Positions 50,841 through 59,184 of a stretch of 64,000 nucleotides of DNA are shown in pieces. The translations under genes and the position numbers were made by a program. The stretch is taken from contig JBATTK010000032.1 of the NCBI GenBank assembly GCA_049670505.1, positions 62,001-126,000 of the forward strand. Direction: 5' to 3'. The notes beneath the pieces were generated by a model that saw only the letters and a list, made by a program, of their open reading frames with translations, was not told the origin of the DNA and made no database searches. Numbering within the stretch: the first letter of the stretch is position 1; every line of letters begins with the position of its first letter. Origin of the DNA: JBATTK01 sp049670505 (GTDB taxonomy: Bacteria; Bacteroidota; Bacteroidia; Flavobacteriales; Flavobacteriaceae).

Positions 50841-51275
50841 TTACTCCCTCCCCTTGGGGGAGGGTTGGTGGGGTGGGGCCTCTTGACATAGTTCTACCAA
50901 CACCCCGTTTGAACTTTTGGGATGTAAAAAAGCGACTAATTTGTTATCCGCTCCCTTTTTAGGTACATCGTTCAAAACCGTAAAGCCCTCTCCTTGCAAT
51001 CTTTGTATCTCCTTTACGATATCATCTACGGCAAAAGCGATGTGGTGTATGCCCTCTCCCTTTTTTTCAATGAATTTAGTGATGGGGCTGTTCTCGTCAG
51101 TGCCCTCCAACAATTCAATTTTATTGGGGCCCGACATAAAAAATGAAGTGCGCACCCCTTCTGAGGCCACTTCCTCTTCTTTATAGGCAGGCTCACCAAA
51201 CAGCTTTTTGAAAAGTTCGTTGGAGTTGTTTAAGTTTTTTACGGCTATTCCAATGTGCTCAATCTTATCCATCAT
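50841..51275 (-). CDS. mce: Methylmalonyl-CoA epimerase with a repeat-derived C-terminal tail
   Basis: The 144-residue VOC-fold protein has metal-ligand motifs HIGIAV (near residue 7), GIHHIAFAV (near 77) and LVELCQ (Glu near 129). It interconverts the methylmalonyl-CoA epimers in the propionate and branched-chain pathways. The last residues, APPHQPSPKGRE, are encoded by a GC-rich hairpin repeat (50846-50864), and the stop lies just past it. Homologues I remember end soon after VELCQE, so the original stop seems to have been lost to the repeat. Enzyme activity is probably unaffected. Confidence 0.87.
   Translation of the reverse strand: MMDKIEHIGIAVKNLNNSNELFKKLFGEPAYKEEEVASEGVRTSFFMSGPNKIELLEGTDENSPITKFIEKKGEGIHHIAFAVDDIVKEIQRLQGEGFTVLNDVPKKGADNKLVAFLHPKSSNGVLVELCQEAPPHQPSPKGRE
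50846..50864. repeat. GC-rich hairpin repeat inside the end of mce
   Basis: CCCTCCCC and GGGGGAGGG pair around a 2-nt loop, followed by TTGGTGGGGTGGGG. Translated on the minus strand this gives the PPHQPSPKGRE tail often seen at protein ends in Bacteroidota, so it is likely a dispersed repeat family and may also terminate mce transcription. Confidence 0.55.
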
Positions 51276-51385
51276 AATATATCGGATTTTATTAAATCAA
51301 TGCTTTTAGCAAGTCTGAAGGCAAAATTAGGGGTTGTAAAGATATCAAATGATGAGGAAAGTCATAAAAGCCCTATTTTTGCCCC

Positions 51386-51778
51386 ATGGAAACACAACGA
51401 CAGAAAAAAATTGGTGGAATTATACAAAAGGATATTGCCGATATTTTACAACGGGCAGCTACGGATGGTGGATTAAAAGGAACCTTGATTTCTGTTTCCA
51501 AAGTATATGTAACTACCGATCTTTCCATTGCCAAGGTATATGTTAGTATTTTCCCGACCAACAATGCAAATGAATTATTGGAAGGCATCCAATCCAACCA
51601 ACCATTGATCAAGCACGAGTTGGCACAAAGGACCAAAAATCAGTTGCGAAGAATGCCAGAACTTTCATTTTTCCTTGATGATTCCCTAGAGTACATAGAC
51701 AATATTGAACAATCTCTCAAAGGCGAAGAGAATCCCATTAAAAATCCAGATTTATTGGAAAAAAGAAAAAAGTCCTAG
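51386..51778 (+). CDS. rbfA: 30S ribosome-binding factor A
   Basis: The 130-residue protein begins METQRQKKIGGIIQKDIADILQ and contains the KH-like core with LISVSKVYVTTDLSIAKVYVSIFP and LAQRTKNQLRRMPELSFFLDDSLEYI, the standard RbfA pattern. RbfA binds the 30S subunit during 16S rRNA maturation and helps in cold shock. It is divergent from mce and followed by the permease gene. Confidence 0.92.
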   Translation: METQRQKKIGGIIQKDIADILQRAATDGGLKGTLISVSKVYVTTDLSIAKVYVSIFPTNNANELLEGIQSNQPLIKHELAQRTKNQLRRMPELSFFLDDSLEYIDNIEQSLKGEENPIKNPDLLEKRKKS

Positions 51779-51939
51779 AGTTGTTTAGATTTTTGTTCTT
51801 GGAATTTTTATACGTTACTTTTAATCTGGTGTCGGGCAAAGTTCTGCAAGAAAGTAGGGTTATCGTTCAAAATGCTGACGAACTAACACAAAAAGAATCA
51901 TAAAAAAGCTATTCATAAATTTCCAAACACCCTATTAGA

Positions 51940-53139
51940 TTGAACTTCCCGCTTTACATAGCTCAGCGATACATTCGTTCCAAAAGCAGTCAGAACGCGG
52001 TGAATATCATCAACTTCATTACCTTTTTGGTCATTGTAATAGGTTCGGCAGCCCTTTTTATTGTACTTTCAGGATTCGCCGGCCTAAAAACCTTTAGCCT
52101 TTCCTTTACCAACACCATTGATCCGGATTTAAAGGCCCAGACCATTGTGGGGAAGTTCTTTTCCGTTTCTCATTTACAGGAGCAGCAACTAAGCAATATC
52201 AAGGGAGTCGTTTCCTATTCAAAGGAACTGGAAGAACGGATATATTTAACACATCGTCAAAAAAGCGATGTAGCCTATATAAAAGGCCTGGACAGCAACT
52301 ACAACAAGGTCACGGGAATAGATAGTACGCTGTATTATGGAAATTGGTCCATTGAGCAACAGCAAGGGGTAGCGGGCATAGGAATAGCCAATAAATTAGG
52401 ACTTACGATAAATAATTACCAAAACCCCTTGGTAGTTTTAGCACCAAAACCCGGTAAAGGCACCCTTTCCCCAAAGCCCTATAATGAGTTACCTATTATA
52501 ATTAGAGGGGTCTATGCCATAGAGGAAAATCTTGATAATAAATACATATTTACAGACCTTGCTCTGGTACAGGCCTTATTGGAAAAGGACAGCACGCAGG
52601 TTTCAGCTATTAATTTTAAGCTTGATGCAACTGCAGAAGTCTCGGAAATCCGAAAAAGAATCACCGAAGTCTTTAATGGGGAAATCATACTACGGGATAG
52701 ACGGGAACAAAACACTACCCTGTATAAAATGCTGAATACGGAAAACTTAGCTACCTATCTTATATTTACGCTAGTCCTTATCATTGCACTTTTTAATGTG
52801 GTAGGTGCTATTATTATGATGATATTGGACAAGCAGCAAAACTCAAAAACACTATACAGTCTAGGAACAACTATTACGCAACTCCGGAGCATCTATTTTG
52901 TTCAAGGTATTCTGGTAACTGGGCTAGGAGGACTTATAGGTGTACTCTTGGGCTCATTGCTCATTGGGTCACAACTGGTATTCGGATGGCTAAAGATTAC
53001 CCCTTCCCTGGCATATCCCGTTGAGTATAACCTTATGAACGTTCTTATAGTCCTGGCTACGATAATCATCCTTGGGATCATAGCATCCAAAATTGCCAGC
53101 AGTAGGATAACCAAAAAGCTGATCGCTCCCATATCCTAA
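51940..53139 (+). CDS. LolC/E-type ABC transporter permease (FtsX-like)
   Basis: The start is a TTG at 51940, giving MNFPLYIAQRYIRSKSSQNAVNIINFIT, the conserved beginning of this family; no ATG lies nearby. The 399-residue product has one N-terminal helix (about 23-45), a large periplasmic domain, and three C-terminal helices (about 270-298, 320-347, 365-387) of the FtsX/MacB type. In Bacteroidota this protein follows rbfA and is thought to move lipoproteins from the inner membrane. The ATPase partner is not in the window. Confidence 0.82.
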   Translation: MNFPLYIAQRYIRSKSSQNAVNIINFITFLVIVIGSAALFIVLSGFAGLKTFSLSFTNTIDPDLKAQTIVGKFFSVSHLQEQQLSNIKGVVSYSKELEERIYLTHRQKSDVAYIKGLDSNYNKVTGIDSTLYYGNWSIEQQQGVAGIGIANKLGLTINNYQNPLVVLAPKPGKGTLSPKPYNELPIIIRGVYAIEENLDNKYIFTDLALVQALLEKDSTQVSAINFKLDATAEVSEIRKRITEVFNGEIILRDRREQNTTLYKMLNTENLATYLIFTLVLIIALFNVVGAIIMMILDKQQNSKTLYSLGTTITQLRSIYFVQGILVTGLGGLIGVLLGSLLIGSQLVFGWLKITPSLAYPVEYNLMNVLIVLATIIILGIIASKIASSRITKKLIAPIS

Positions 53140-53140
53140 A

Positions 53141-53158
53141 ACTCAAAAAGGTTTGAGT
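53141..53158. terminator. Small hairpin between the permease gene and dusB
   Basis: ACTCAAA (53141-53147) and TTTGAGT (53152-53158) pair around a 4-nt loop just after the permease stop. A weak T-rich stretch follows. It lies between converging genes and may serve the permease transcript. Confidence 0.35.
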
Positions 53159-53235
53159 GAGGTTGTTTTAAATTGTCGTTTAATAGGTTCTCCGATCCAT
53201 GTGAAATAATGATCCGTACCTACAAACCTATACGG

Positions 53236-54228
53236 TTATGCAAATTGGTAATGACCGAACTTTTCCAGTACTTCGTCAAAAGCCGCAAAAACATCGGCGC
53301 TATCATCACTGGTCACCATTTTCATTCGATATTCCTTAAAATCGGGGATGCCTTTAAAATAGTTGGTGTAGTGTCTTCGGGTTTCAAAAACACCTAACTT
53401 TTCACCTTTCCAGTCAATGGCCATTTGTAAATGGCGTCGGGCCGCTTTTACACGTTCTTCCATGCTAGGGGGTGCAAGAGACGTTCCTGTCTCAAAATAA
53501 TGCTTTACCTCCCTAAAAAACCAAGGGTATCCAATACTGGCACGCCCTATCATTGCGCCATCCAATCCATAGCTATCCCTCATTTCCTTGGCAAGCTGGG
53601 GCGTACCTACATCACCATTGCCAAAAACGGGAATATGCATCCTTTGATTGTTCTTTACTTCCGCAATAGGGGCCCAATCGGCATTTCCCTTATACATCTG
53701 TACCCTGGTCCTGCCATGAATAGCTATTGCCTTACAGCCTACATCTTGTAATCGTTCCGCAACCTCAACGATCTTAATGGAATCATGGTCCCATCCTAAT
53801 CTGGTCTTCACGGTAATAGGAAGTTTGGTGCGTTCTACCATGGCCTTCGTTAAGGATACCATCAAATCTATATCCTTTAAAATTCCGGCCCCGGCACCCT
53901 TACTGACTACTTTTTTTACGGGACAGCCAAAATTGATATCTATGATGTCCGGACCCGATTTTTCTACGATATCCACGGATTGCAACATGGCATCCAGATT
54001 AGCACCAAAAATTTGTATGCCTACGGGGCGTTCCTTTTCATAGATATCCAATTTCATAACACTTTTGGCTGCATCACGAATCAGTCCTTCGGAAGAAATA
54101 AACTCGGTATATACCACATCTGCCCCTTGTTCCTTGCATAAGGCGCGGAAGGGCGGATCACTTACATCCTCCATGGGTGCAAGTAGCAATGGAAAGTTGG
54201 GTAGTTGTATGTCTCCTATTTTTGGCAT
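53236..54228 (-). CDS. dusB: tRNA-dihydrouridine synthase B
   Basis: The 330-residue protein has the FMN TIM-barrel motifs LLAPMEDVSDPPFR (16-29), DINFGCPVKKVVSKGAGAG with the catalytic Cys, IAIHGRTRVQMYKG and VFGNGDVGTP. Dus enzymes reduce uridines in the tRNA D-loop using NADPH and FMN. DusB type is favoured by the CPVKKV and GAGAG motifs. Downstream of it lies the permease gene on the other strand. Confidence 0.9.
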   Translation of the reverse strand: MPKIGDIQLPNFPLLLAPMEDVSDPPFRALCKEQGADVVYTEFISSEGLIRDAAKSVMKLDIYEKERPVGIQIFGANLDAMLQSVDIVEKSGPDIIDINFGCPVKKVVSKGAGAGILKDIDLMVSLTKAMVERTKLPITVKTRLGWDHDSIKIVEVAERLQDVGCKAIAIHGRTRVQMYKGNADWAPIAEVKNNQRMHIPVFGNGDVGTPQLAKEMRDSYGLDGAMIGRASIGYPWFFREVKHYFETGTSLAPPSMEERVKAARRHLQMAIDWKGEKLGVFETRRHYTNYFKGIPDFKEYRMKMVTSDDSADVFAAFDEVLEKFGHYQFA

Positions 54229-54276
54229 GGGGCAAATTTACAACTTATCCCTAAGTTGTAAAAAAGTTAACTGGTA

Positions 54277-56685
54277 CTATAATCGCCTACGTTCCTCTAC
54301 GTTCTTCTTCTTTTTGTTGTCGCGTATCCTTAGATTACCAAATTTATATCTGAAGCCCAAAGTGAAAAGTCGTCCCTCCGGTCGGTATAATGAAGTATTG
54401 TCCTGATCTAAAAACCTCCGGGTGTTGAACAAACGGAACTGTTTGAACGCATCGGACAGTCCCATAGAAATGGTCCCTTTCTTGTTCCAAATGGTCTTTC
54501 TCAATGATATTTCCAATTCATTATAGCTTTCTTGCTCGGAATTTCCGCGAATAACCGGAGAAACATAGGTAAAATTTAGTCCTGCGGAGAGGCTTTTGTC
54601 CTTTAAAAACGCAAAGTTGTTGTTTATTTTTAGCAATAAGGTCCAGAGCCCATTATCTATTCTTTGTCCGGATCCAACATCTATAAAACGCTCCGCCCCG
54701 TAGAAATAAGAAGATAGCACATAAATATCCCATGACTTTACAATTTCCTTGTTCACAATAAAATCCAGGCCATAGGAAAGTTCCCTGTCCAGATTGGCAT
54801 TTATAAAGCGTAAAAACCGACTTTCGTTATCCTGAAAAGTGAGCTGTCTTTGAATGTCCTTATGATATCGATAATAAATTTCAAAAGTATAGGCTTTGTT
54901 CAGGGTATAGGAAATAGTCGCCTGATTTTTAAAGGAAGGCAATAAGTTCTGATTTCCTTCCACAACGGAGTTGTTGCTTTGAAAAGATTGAAATGGATTA
55001 AGGTTGCTATATCGGGGACGGGTAATCCTTCTATAATAGCTTGCTTTAAAATTGTGTTTTTTGTTGGGCGTAAATTGTAGGGAAAAGGTAGGGAAGAATT
55101 CCAAATAATCGTTCGTGATAAGCGTGTTATCAGGGCTAAGGAGTCCTGTGGTCTCGGTATACTCGGCCCTTATCCCAGTAGACAGGTTCCATCTGTCCCA
55201 ATTTGAAGCATAACTGGCATAGGCCGCAACAATGCTCTCATCATATGAAAAATCGGCTTCTCGGGTAGGATCTATTCCGGAAAGGTCTGTATTGAAACCC
55301 TCCTGTAACAAATTACTTTCGGATTCGATTCTTGCATACTTTAATCCTGTTTCCATTTGTCCTGAATTGGAAACAGGGGTTTCAAAATCTACCTGAACGC
55401 TATAGAGATCTGTTCGCTGTTCATTTGTAGTAACAAAATCGTTCTCCGATGTTAATTGCCCTTCATCATCAAAAAAATCGGTCATTAAATCCTGTTGCTT
55501 GTCAAAATCGTAATAGGTGTAATGGGTATTAAAGGATAGCTTGGTATCCTTCTTATCAAATAGATGTACATAGTCTAGATATAAGGAGGTATTTATACGA
55601 TCCAAGGTAGAATTGTTTATCGTTACAAAGCTGGACCGTACCGAACTGTTCAGTTCCGTAATTTCTGTTACGGAATCATCAAAACCCCTGTATGATGGAG
55701 TGGTACTCGTTATAGAAGTTGCACTGATCTTGTTTTTATCGTTTAACGTATAATCAAAAAAGAGACTGGCATTATGTCTTTGGTCCCAACGGGTAGCATT
55801 CCAATTGGTCTCCCAATTTTCCGTTATCGTATTGTTTTCCAAAAAATTGACAATATCGGTATAACGGGTAATCCGCTTCCTATCATTAAAGCTATAGTTA
55901 AAGGAAAATTCTAACTTTTTCCCTTTAAAATAATGTGAGGTGCCCAGGGTATGCCTTGGAAAAACACCCTGTTCATATCTGTTAAAAACGGATCCGTTAT
56001 AACCCGAAATAAGATTCTTTTTCATTATAATATTGATCAATGATCCGCCTTCGGCATCATATTTTGCCGGGGGCGTTGTAATTACTTCAATGGCCTGAAC
56101 GGTTCCCGCATCCGTTCCGGAAAGTAAATTCACAATGTCTTCCGGGGGTAGGTTCACCATTTTTTCATTGATCATAATGCCTACACCACGCTCGCCTTTA
56201 ATGGTAATCTCATCGTTCATAATAAATACATTAGGCGCATTTTTTAGGGCATTCCATATATCCGTTTCCGACAGTGTTGTATTTTCTATAGTGAACACCA
56301 AGCGATCCGCTTTTTGTTCTATGGTTGGTTTTTGAGAGCTGACGATTACCTCATCTAGGACCTGTGCCGTGTTGTTTATAATGACACTACCCACGTCAGT
56401 ATTGGAGGAAACTTCAAGAGGTCTATATTCGGATTCATTCCCGATATAGCTGGCAGTAATCAAATAAACGTCGGGGAAGACTTTATCAATTTTAAAAAAG
56501 CCTTTTTCGTCCGCGGAAGTACCCTTTACGAAGGTAGAATCCGATATTTTAAGCAGTAGTACGTTAGCGTAGCCGATTGCGGCACCGTCCAAACCTTTGA
56601 CATTTCCATAAACTTCATACTCCTGTGCGAATAGGTAAGATATAGGGATAATAAAAAAAAGGGGTAAAAAGAAGTATTTCCGCAT
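54277..56685 (-). CDS. Outer-membrane beta-barrel protein with CarboxypepD-like domain
   Basis: The 802-residue protein has a signal peptide ending LFAQ, a CarboxypepD-like domain (about 22-100; YEVYGNVKGLDGAAIGYANVLL), a plug-like region (LDEVIVSSQKPTIEQKADRLVF; VMINEKMVNLPPEDIVNLLSG; IEVITTPPAKYDAEGGSLINI) and a barrel ending GFRYKFGNLRI. This is the outer-membrane-beta-barrel-3 type common in Flavobacteriia, distantly related to TonB receptors, without a known substrate. It stands next to dusB and divergent from lepA. Confidence 0.85.
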   Translation of the reverse strand: MRKYFFLPLFFIIPISYLFAQEYEVYGNVKGLDGAAIGYANVLLLKISDSTFVKGTSADEKGFFKIDKVFPDVYLITASYIGNESEYRPLEVSSNTDVGSVIINNTAQVLDEVIVSSQKPTIEQKADRLVFTIENTTLSETDIWNALKNAPNVFIMNDEITIKGERGVGIMINEKMVNLPPEDIVNLLSGTDAGTVQAIEVITTPPAKYDAEGGSLINIIMKKNLISGYNGSVFNRYEQGVFPRHTLGTSHYFKGKKLEFSFNYSFNDRKRITRYTDIVNFLENNTITENWETNWNATRWDQRHNASLFFDYTLNDKNKISATSITSTTPSYRGFDDSVTEITELNSSVRSSFVTINNSTLDRINTSLYLDYVHLFDKKDTKLSFNTHYTYYDFDKQQDLMTDFFDDEGQLTSENDFVTTNEQRTDLYSVQVDFETPVSNSGQMETGLKYARIESESNLLQEGFNTDLSGIDPTREADFSYDESIVAAYASYASNWDRWNLSTGIRAEYTETTGLLSPDNTLITNDYLEFFPTFSLQFTPNKKHNFKASYYRRITRPRYSNLNPFQSFQSNNSVVEGNQNLLPSFKNQATISYTLNKAYTFEIYYRYHKDIQRQLTFQDNESRFLRFINANLDRELSYGLDFIVNKEIVKSWDIYVLSSYFYGAERFIDVGSGQRIDNGLWTLLLKINNNFAFLKDKSLSAGLNFTYVSPVIRGNSEQESYNELEISLRKTIWNKKGTISMGLSDAFKQFRLFNTRRFLDQDNTSLYRPEGRLFTLGFRYKFGNLRIRDNKKKKNVEERRRL

Positions 56686-56922
56686 TTTACGCTCTAAGAA
56701 TACTTACAAACATATTAAATATATGTCGTATTATCTTACAATTTGAAGGTATTTTATCGATTCGCCAAAAATTCGTTGGCCTCGCTCCAAGCAATTCAAA
56801 GGCTTACAAGAACTGGATCAACTTCATAGAAAAAGGTGTCAACAATTATTCTGAGCCTACATAGTTCTAAAGGTTTTGGAAACTTCTATCTTTGTCGCCT
56901 AAACGATTAGGCTTTTCTGCAC

Positions 56923-58719
56923 ATGAAGAACATTCGGAACTTTTGCATCATTGCACATATAGACCATGGTAAAAGTACTTTGGCCGATCGACTGTTGGGT
57001 TTTACCGGAACGGTGACCGATCGTGAAAAGCAAGATCAGTTGTTGGATAATATGGATCTGGAGCGTGAGCGGGGCATCACTATAAAAAGCCATGCCATAC
57101 AAATGGAATATACCTATAAAGGGGAAGATTATATCCTGAATTTGATCGATACCCCTGGCCATGTAGATTTTTCCTATGAGGTTTCCCGATCTATAGCAGC
57201 CTGCGAAGGAGCGCTTTTGGTGGTAGATGCGGCCCAAAGTATACAGGCACAGACCATATCCAACCTGTATTTGGCCTTGGAGAACGACTTGGAGATTATT
57301 CCGGTATTGAACAAAGTGGATCTCCCCAGTGCCAATCCGGAAGAAGTTACGGATGATATTGTAGATCTGTTAGGCTGCAAACCAGAAGATATTATCCCGG
57401 CAAGTGCCAAGACCGGTATCGGTATCGAAGAAATATTAGGGGCCATTATAGAACATATTCCGGCACCAAAAGGTAATCTTGATGAATCGCTGCAAGCGCT
57501 TGTATTTGATTCGGTCTATAATCCGTTCCGAGGAGTGGAAACCTATTTTAGGGTCATCAACGGAGAAATTAAAAAAGGCCAAAAAATAAAATTTGTGGCC
57601 ACGGACAAAAACTACTTTGCCGATGAGGTAGGCACCTTAAAACTGAATCAGGTTCCAAAACAAAGTATCTCGGCAGGAGATGTGGGCTATTTGATAACAG
57701 GAATTAAGGATGCCCGGGAAGTGAAGGTGGGCGATACCATTACGGATGCCGCTAACCCCACAAAAAATGCCATTGCCGGTTTTGAGGACGTTAAGCCTAT
57801 GGTTTTCGCCGGAATCTACCCTGTAGATACCGAAGATTTTGAAGAACTGCGGTCTTCCATGGAAAAGCTACAACTGAACGATGCTTCTTTGGTCTTTACA
57901 CCAGAAAGTAGTGCGGCCCTAGGGTTTGGTTTCCGTTGTGGGTTTCTGGGCATGTTACATATGGAGATTATTCAGGAACGATTGGAACGCGAGTTCGATA
58001 TGACCGTAATCACTACGGTTCCTAACGTAAGTTACCACGCCTATACCCGAAAAAATCCGGATACCCCGCTTATTGTAAATAATCCAAGTGACCTTCCCGA
58101 TCCCTCTACTGTAGATCGTATAGAAGAGCCCTATATTAAGGCTACTATTATCACCAAGGCCGATTTTGTAGGTAATGTTATGTCGCTCTGTATAGAAAAG
58201 CGCGGGTTGATTACCAATCAGACGTATTTAACTACCGAACGGGTGGAACTTACCTTTGACATGCCGTTGGCTGAAATTGTATTTGATTTTTATGATCGGT
58301 TAAAAACCGTTTCCAAGGGTTATGCCTCCTTTGATTATACCCCAATAGGAATGCGAGTGTCCAAATTGGTAAGGGTAGATATTTTATTGAATGCCCAACC
58401 TGTAGACGCCCTTTCTGCCTTGATCCATTTTGACAATGCCACGAATATTGGCAAAAAAATGTGCGAGAAACTAAGGGAACTCATTCCTAGACAACAGTTT
58501 GATATCCCCATACAGGCGGCCATCGGCTCTAAAATTATTTCCCGGGAGACTATTAAGGCCCTTCGAAAAGATGTAACGGCCAAATGTTATGGAGGGGATA
58601 TTTCCCGTAAAAGAAAACTTCTGGAAAAACAGAAAAAAGGAAAAAAACGAATGCGCCAAGTAGGAAATGTAGAGATTCCACAACAGGCGTTTATGGCGGT
58701 ACTAAAACTAAACGATTAA
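56923..58719 (+). CDS. lepA: Elongation factor 4 (LepA)
   Basis: The 598-residue GTPase has all motifs: G1 AHIDHGKST near the N-terminus, DTPGHVDF, the G4 motif NKVD and ASAKTG, plus the LepA-specific C-terminus with KLVRVDILLN, IPRQQFDIPIQAAIG and RKDVTAKCYGGDISRKRKLLEKQKKGKKRMR. LepA is a ribosome-associated GTPase acting in translation under stress. Full length matches the family. A perfect terminator follows the stop. Confidence 0.97.
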   Translation: MKNIRNFCIIAHIDHGKSTLADRLLGFTGTVTDREKQDQLLDNMDLERERGITIKSHAIQMEYTYKGEDYILNLIDTPGHVDFSYEVSRSIAACEGALLVVDAAQSIQAQTISNLYLALENDLEIIPVLNKVDLPSANPEEVTDDIVDLLGCKPEDIIPASAKTGIGIEEILGAIIEHIPAPKGNLDESLQALVFDSVYNPFRGVETYFRVINGEIKKGQKIKFVATDKNYFADEVGTLKLNQVPKQSISAGDVGYLITGIKDAREVKVGDTITDAANPTKNAIAGFEDVKPMVFAGIYPVDTEDFEELRSSMEKLQLNDASLVFTPESSAALGFGFRCGFLGMLHMEIIQERLEREFDMTVITTVPNVSYHAYTRKNPDTPLIVNNPSDLPDPSTVDRIEEPYIKATIITKADFVGNVMSLCIEKRGLITNQTYLTTERVELTFDMPLAEIVFDFYDRLKTVSKGYASFDYTPIGMRVSKLVRVDILLNAQPVDALSALIHFDNATNIGKKMCEKLRELIPRQQFDIPIQAAIGSKIISRETIKALRKDVTAKCYGGDISRKRKLLEKQKKGKKRMRQVGNVEIPQQAFMAVLKLND

Positions 58720-58721
58720 AT

Positions 58722-58751
58722 AAAAAACGAGGGCAATTGCCCTCGTTTTTT
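58722..58751. terminator. Bidirectional terminator between lepA and the lipoprotein gene
   Basis: A perfect palindrome with 15-bp arms (AAAAAACGAGGGCAA and its complement) lies 3 bp after lepA. The A and T runs on both sides make it a terminator for lepA on the plus strand and for the lipoprotein gene on the minus strand. Confidence 0.85.
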
Positions 58752-58770
58752 ATTACACCTATACTTTGAT

Positions 58771-59025
58771 TTAAAGTTCAAAATCGATATCGCCGTTGCA
58801 AAGTCCGTCAGCAACAGTGTTGAAATCAGTGCCCTCCAAATCAATATTTTCGGATTCTCCGTCAACGGTAAGCGTTGCGGTACCGTTCTCATTATCGCAA
58901 ATTTGTGCGGGAACCAAGCCCAGGATATCGCAACTTCTACAATTTTGATCACCGTCATCATCGCTGGAACAACCAGCAAAAGTAAGGATAGCGGTAAAAG
59001 CCATACATAAAATAGATTTTTTCAT
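58771..59025 (-). CDS. Small lipoprotein, unknown function
   Basis: The 84-residue product has a lipoprotein signal (FTAILTFAGC) followed by an acidic SSDDDGD stretch, then a CRSC pair, ICDNENGTATLTVDGESENIDLEG and a final Cys. The paired cysteines suggest a small disulfide-bonded periplasmic domain. I do not recognise a family beyond short flavobacterial lipoproteins. It is convergent with lepA, sharing the terminator. Confidence 0.75.
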   Translation of the reverse strand: MKKSILCMAFTAILTFAGCSSDDDGDQNCRSCDILGLVPAQICDNENGTATLTVDGESENIDLEGTDFNTVADGLCNGDIDFEL

Positions 59026-59184
59026 AATAAATTCGTGGTTTTGGATTTGTGTTGATTATTAGGAAAAAACGCACACGGAAATCACTTATTGCAGTAGGGC
59101 AACCACATCTTAAAAAAATGTTGTGAAAAATAAAAAAGGCGTAGTGAAACAGGAAGTTATCCACACACGAATAAAAAAAACCTG

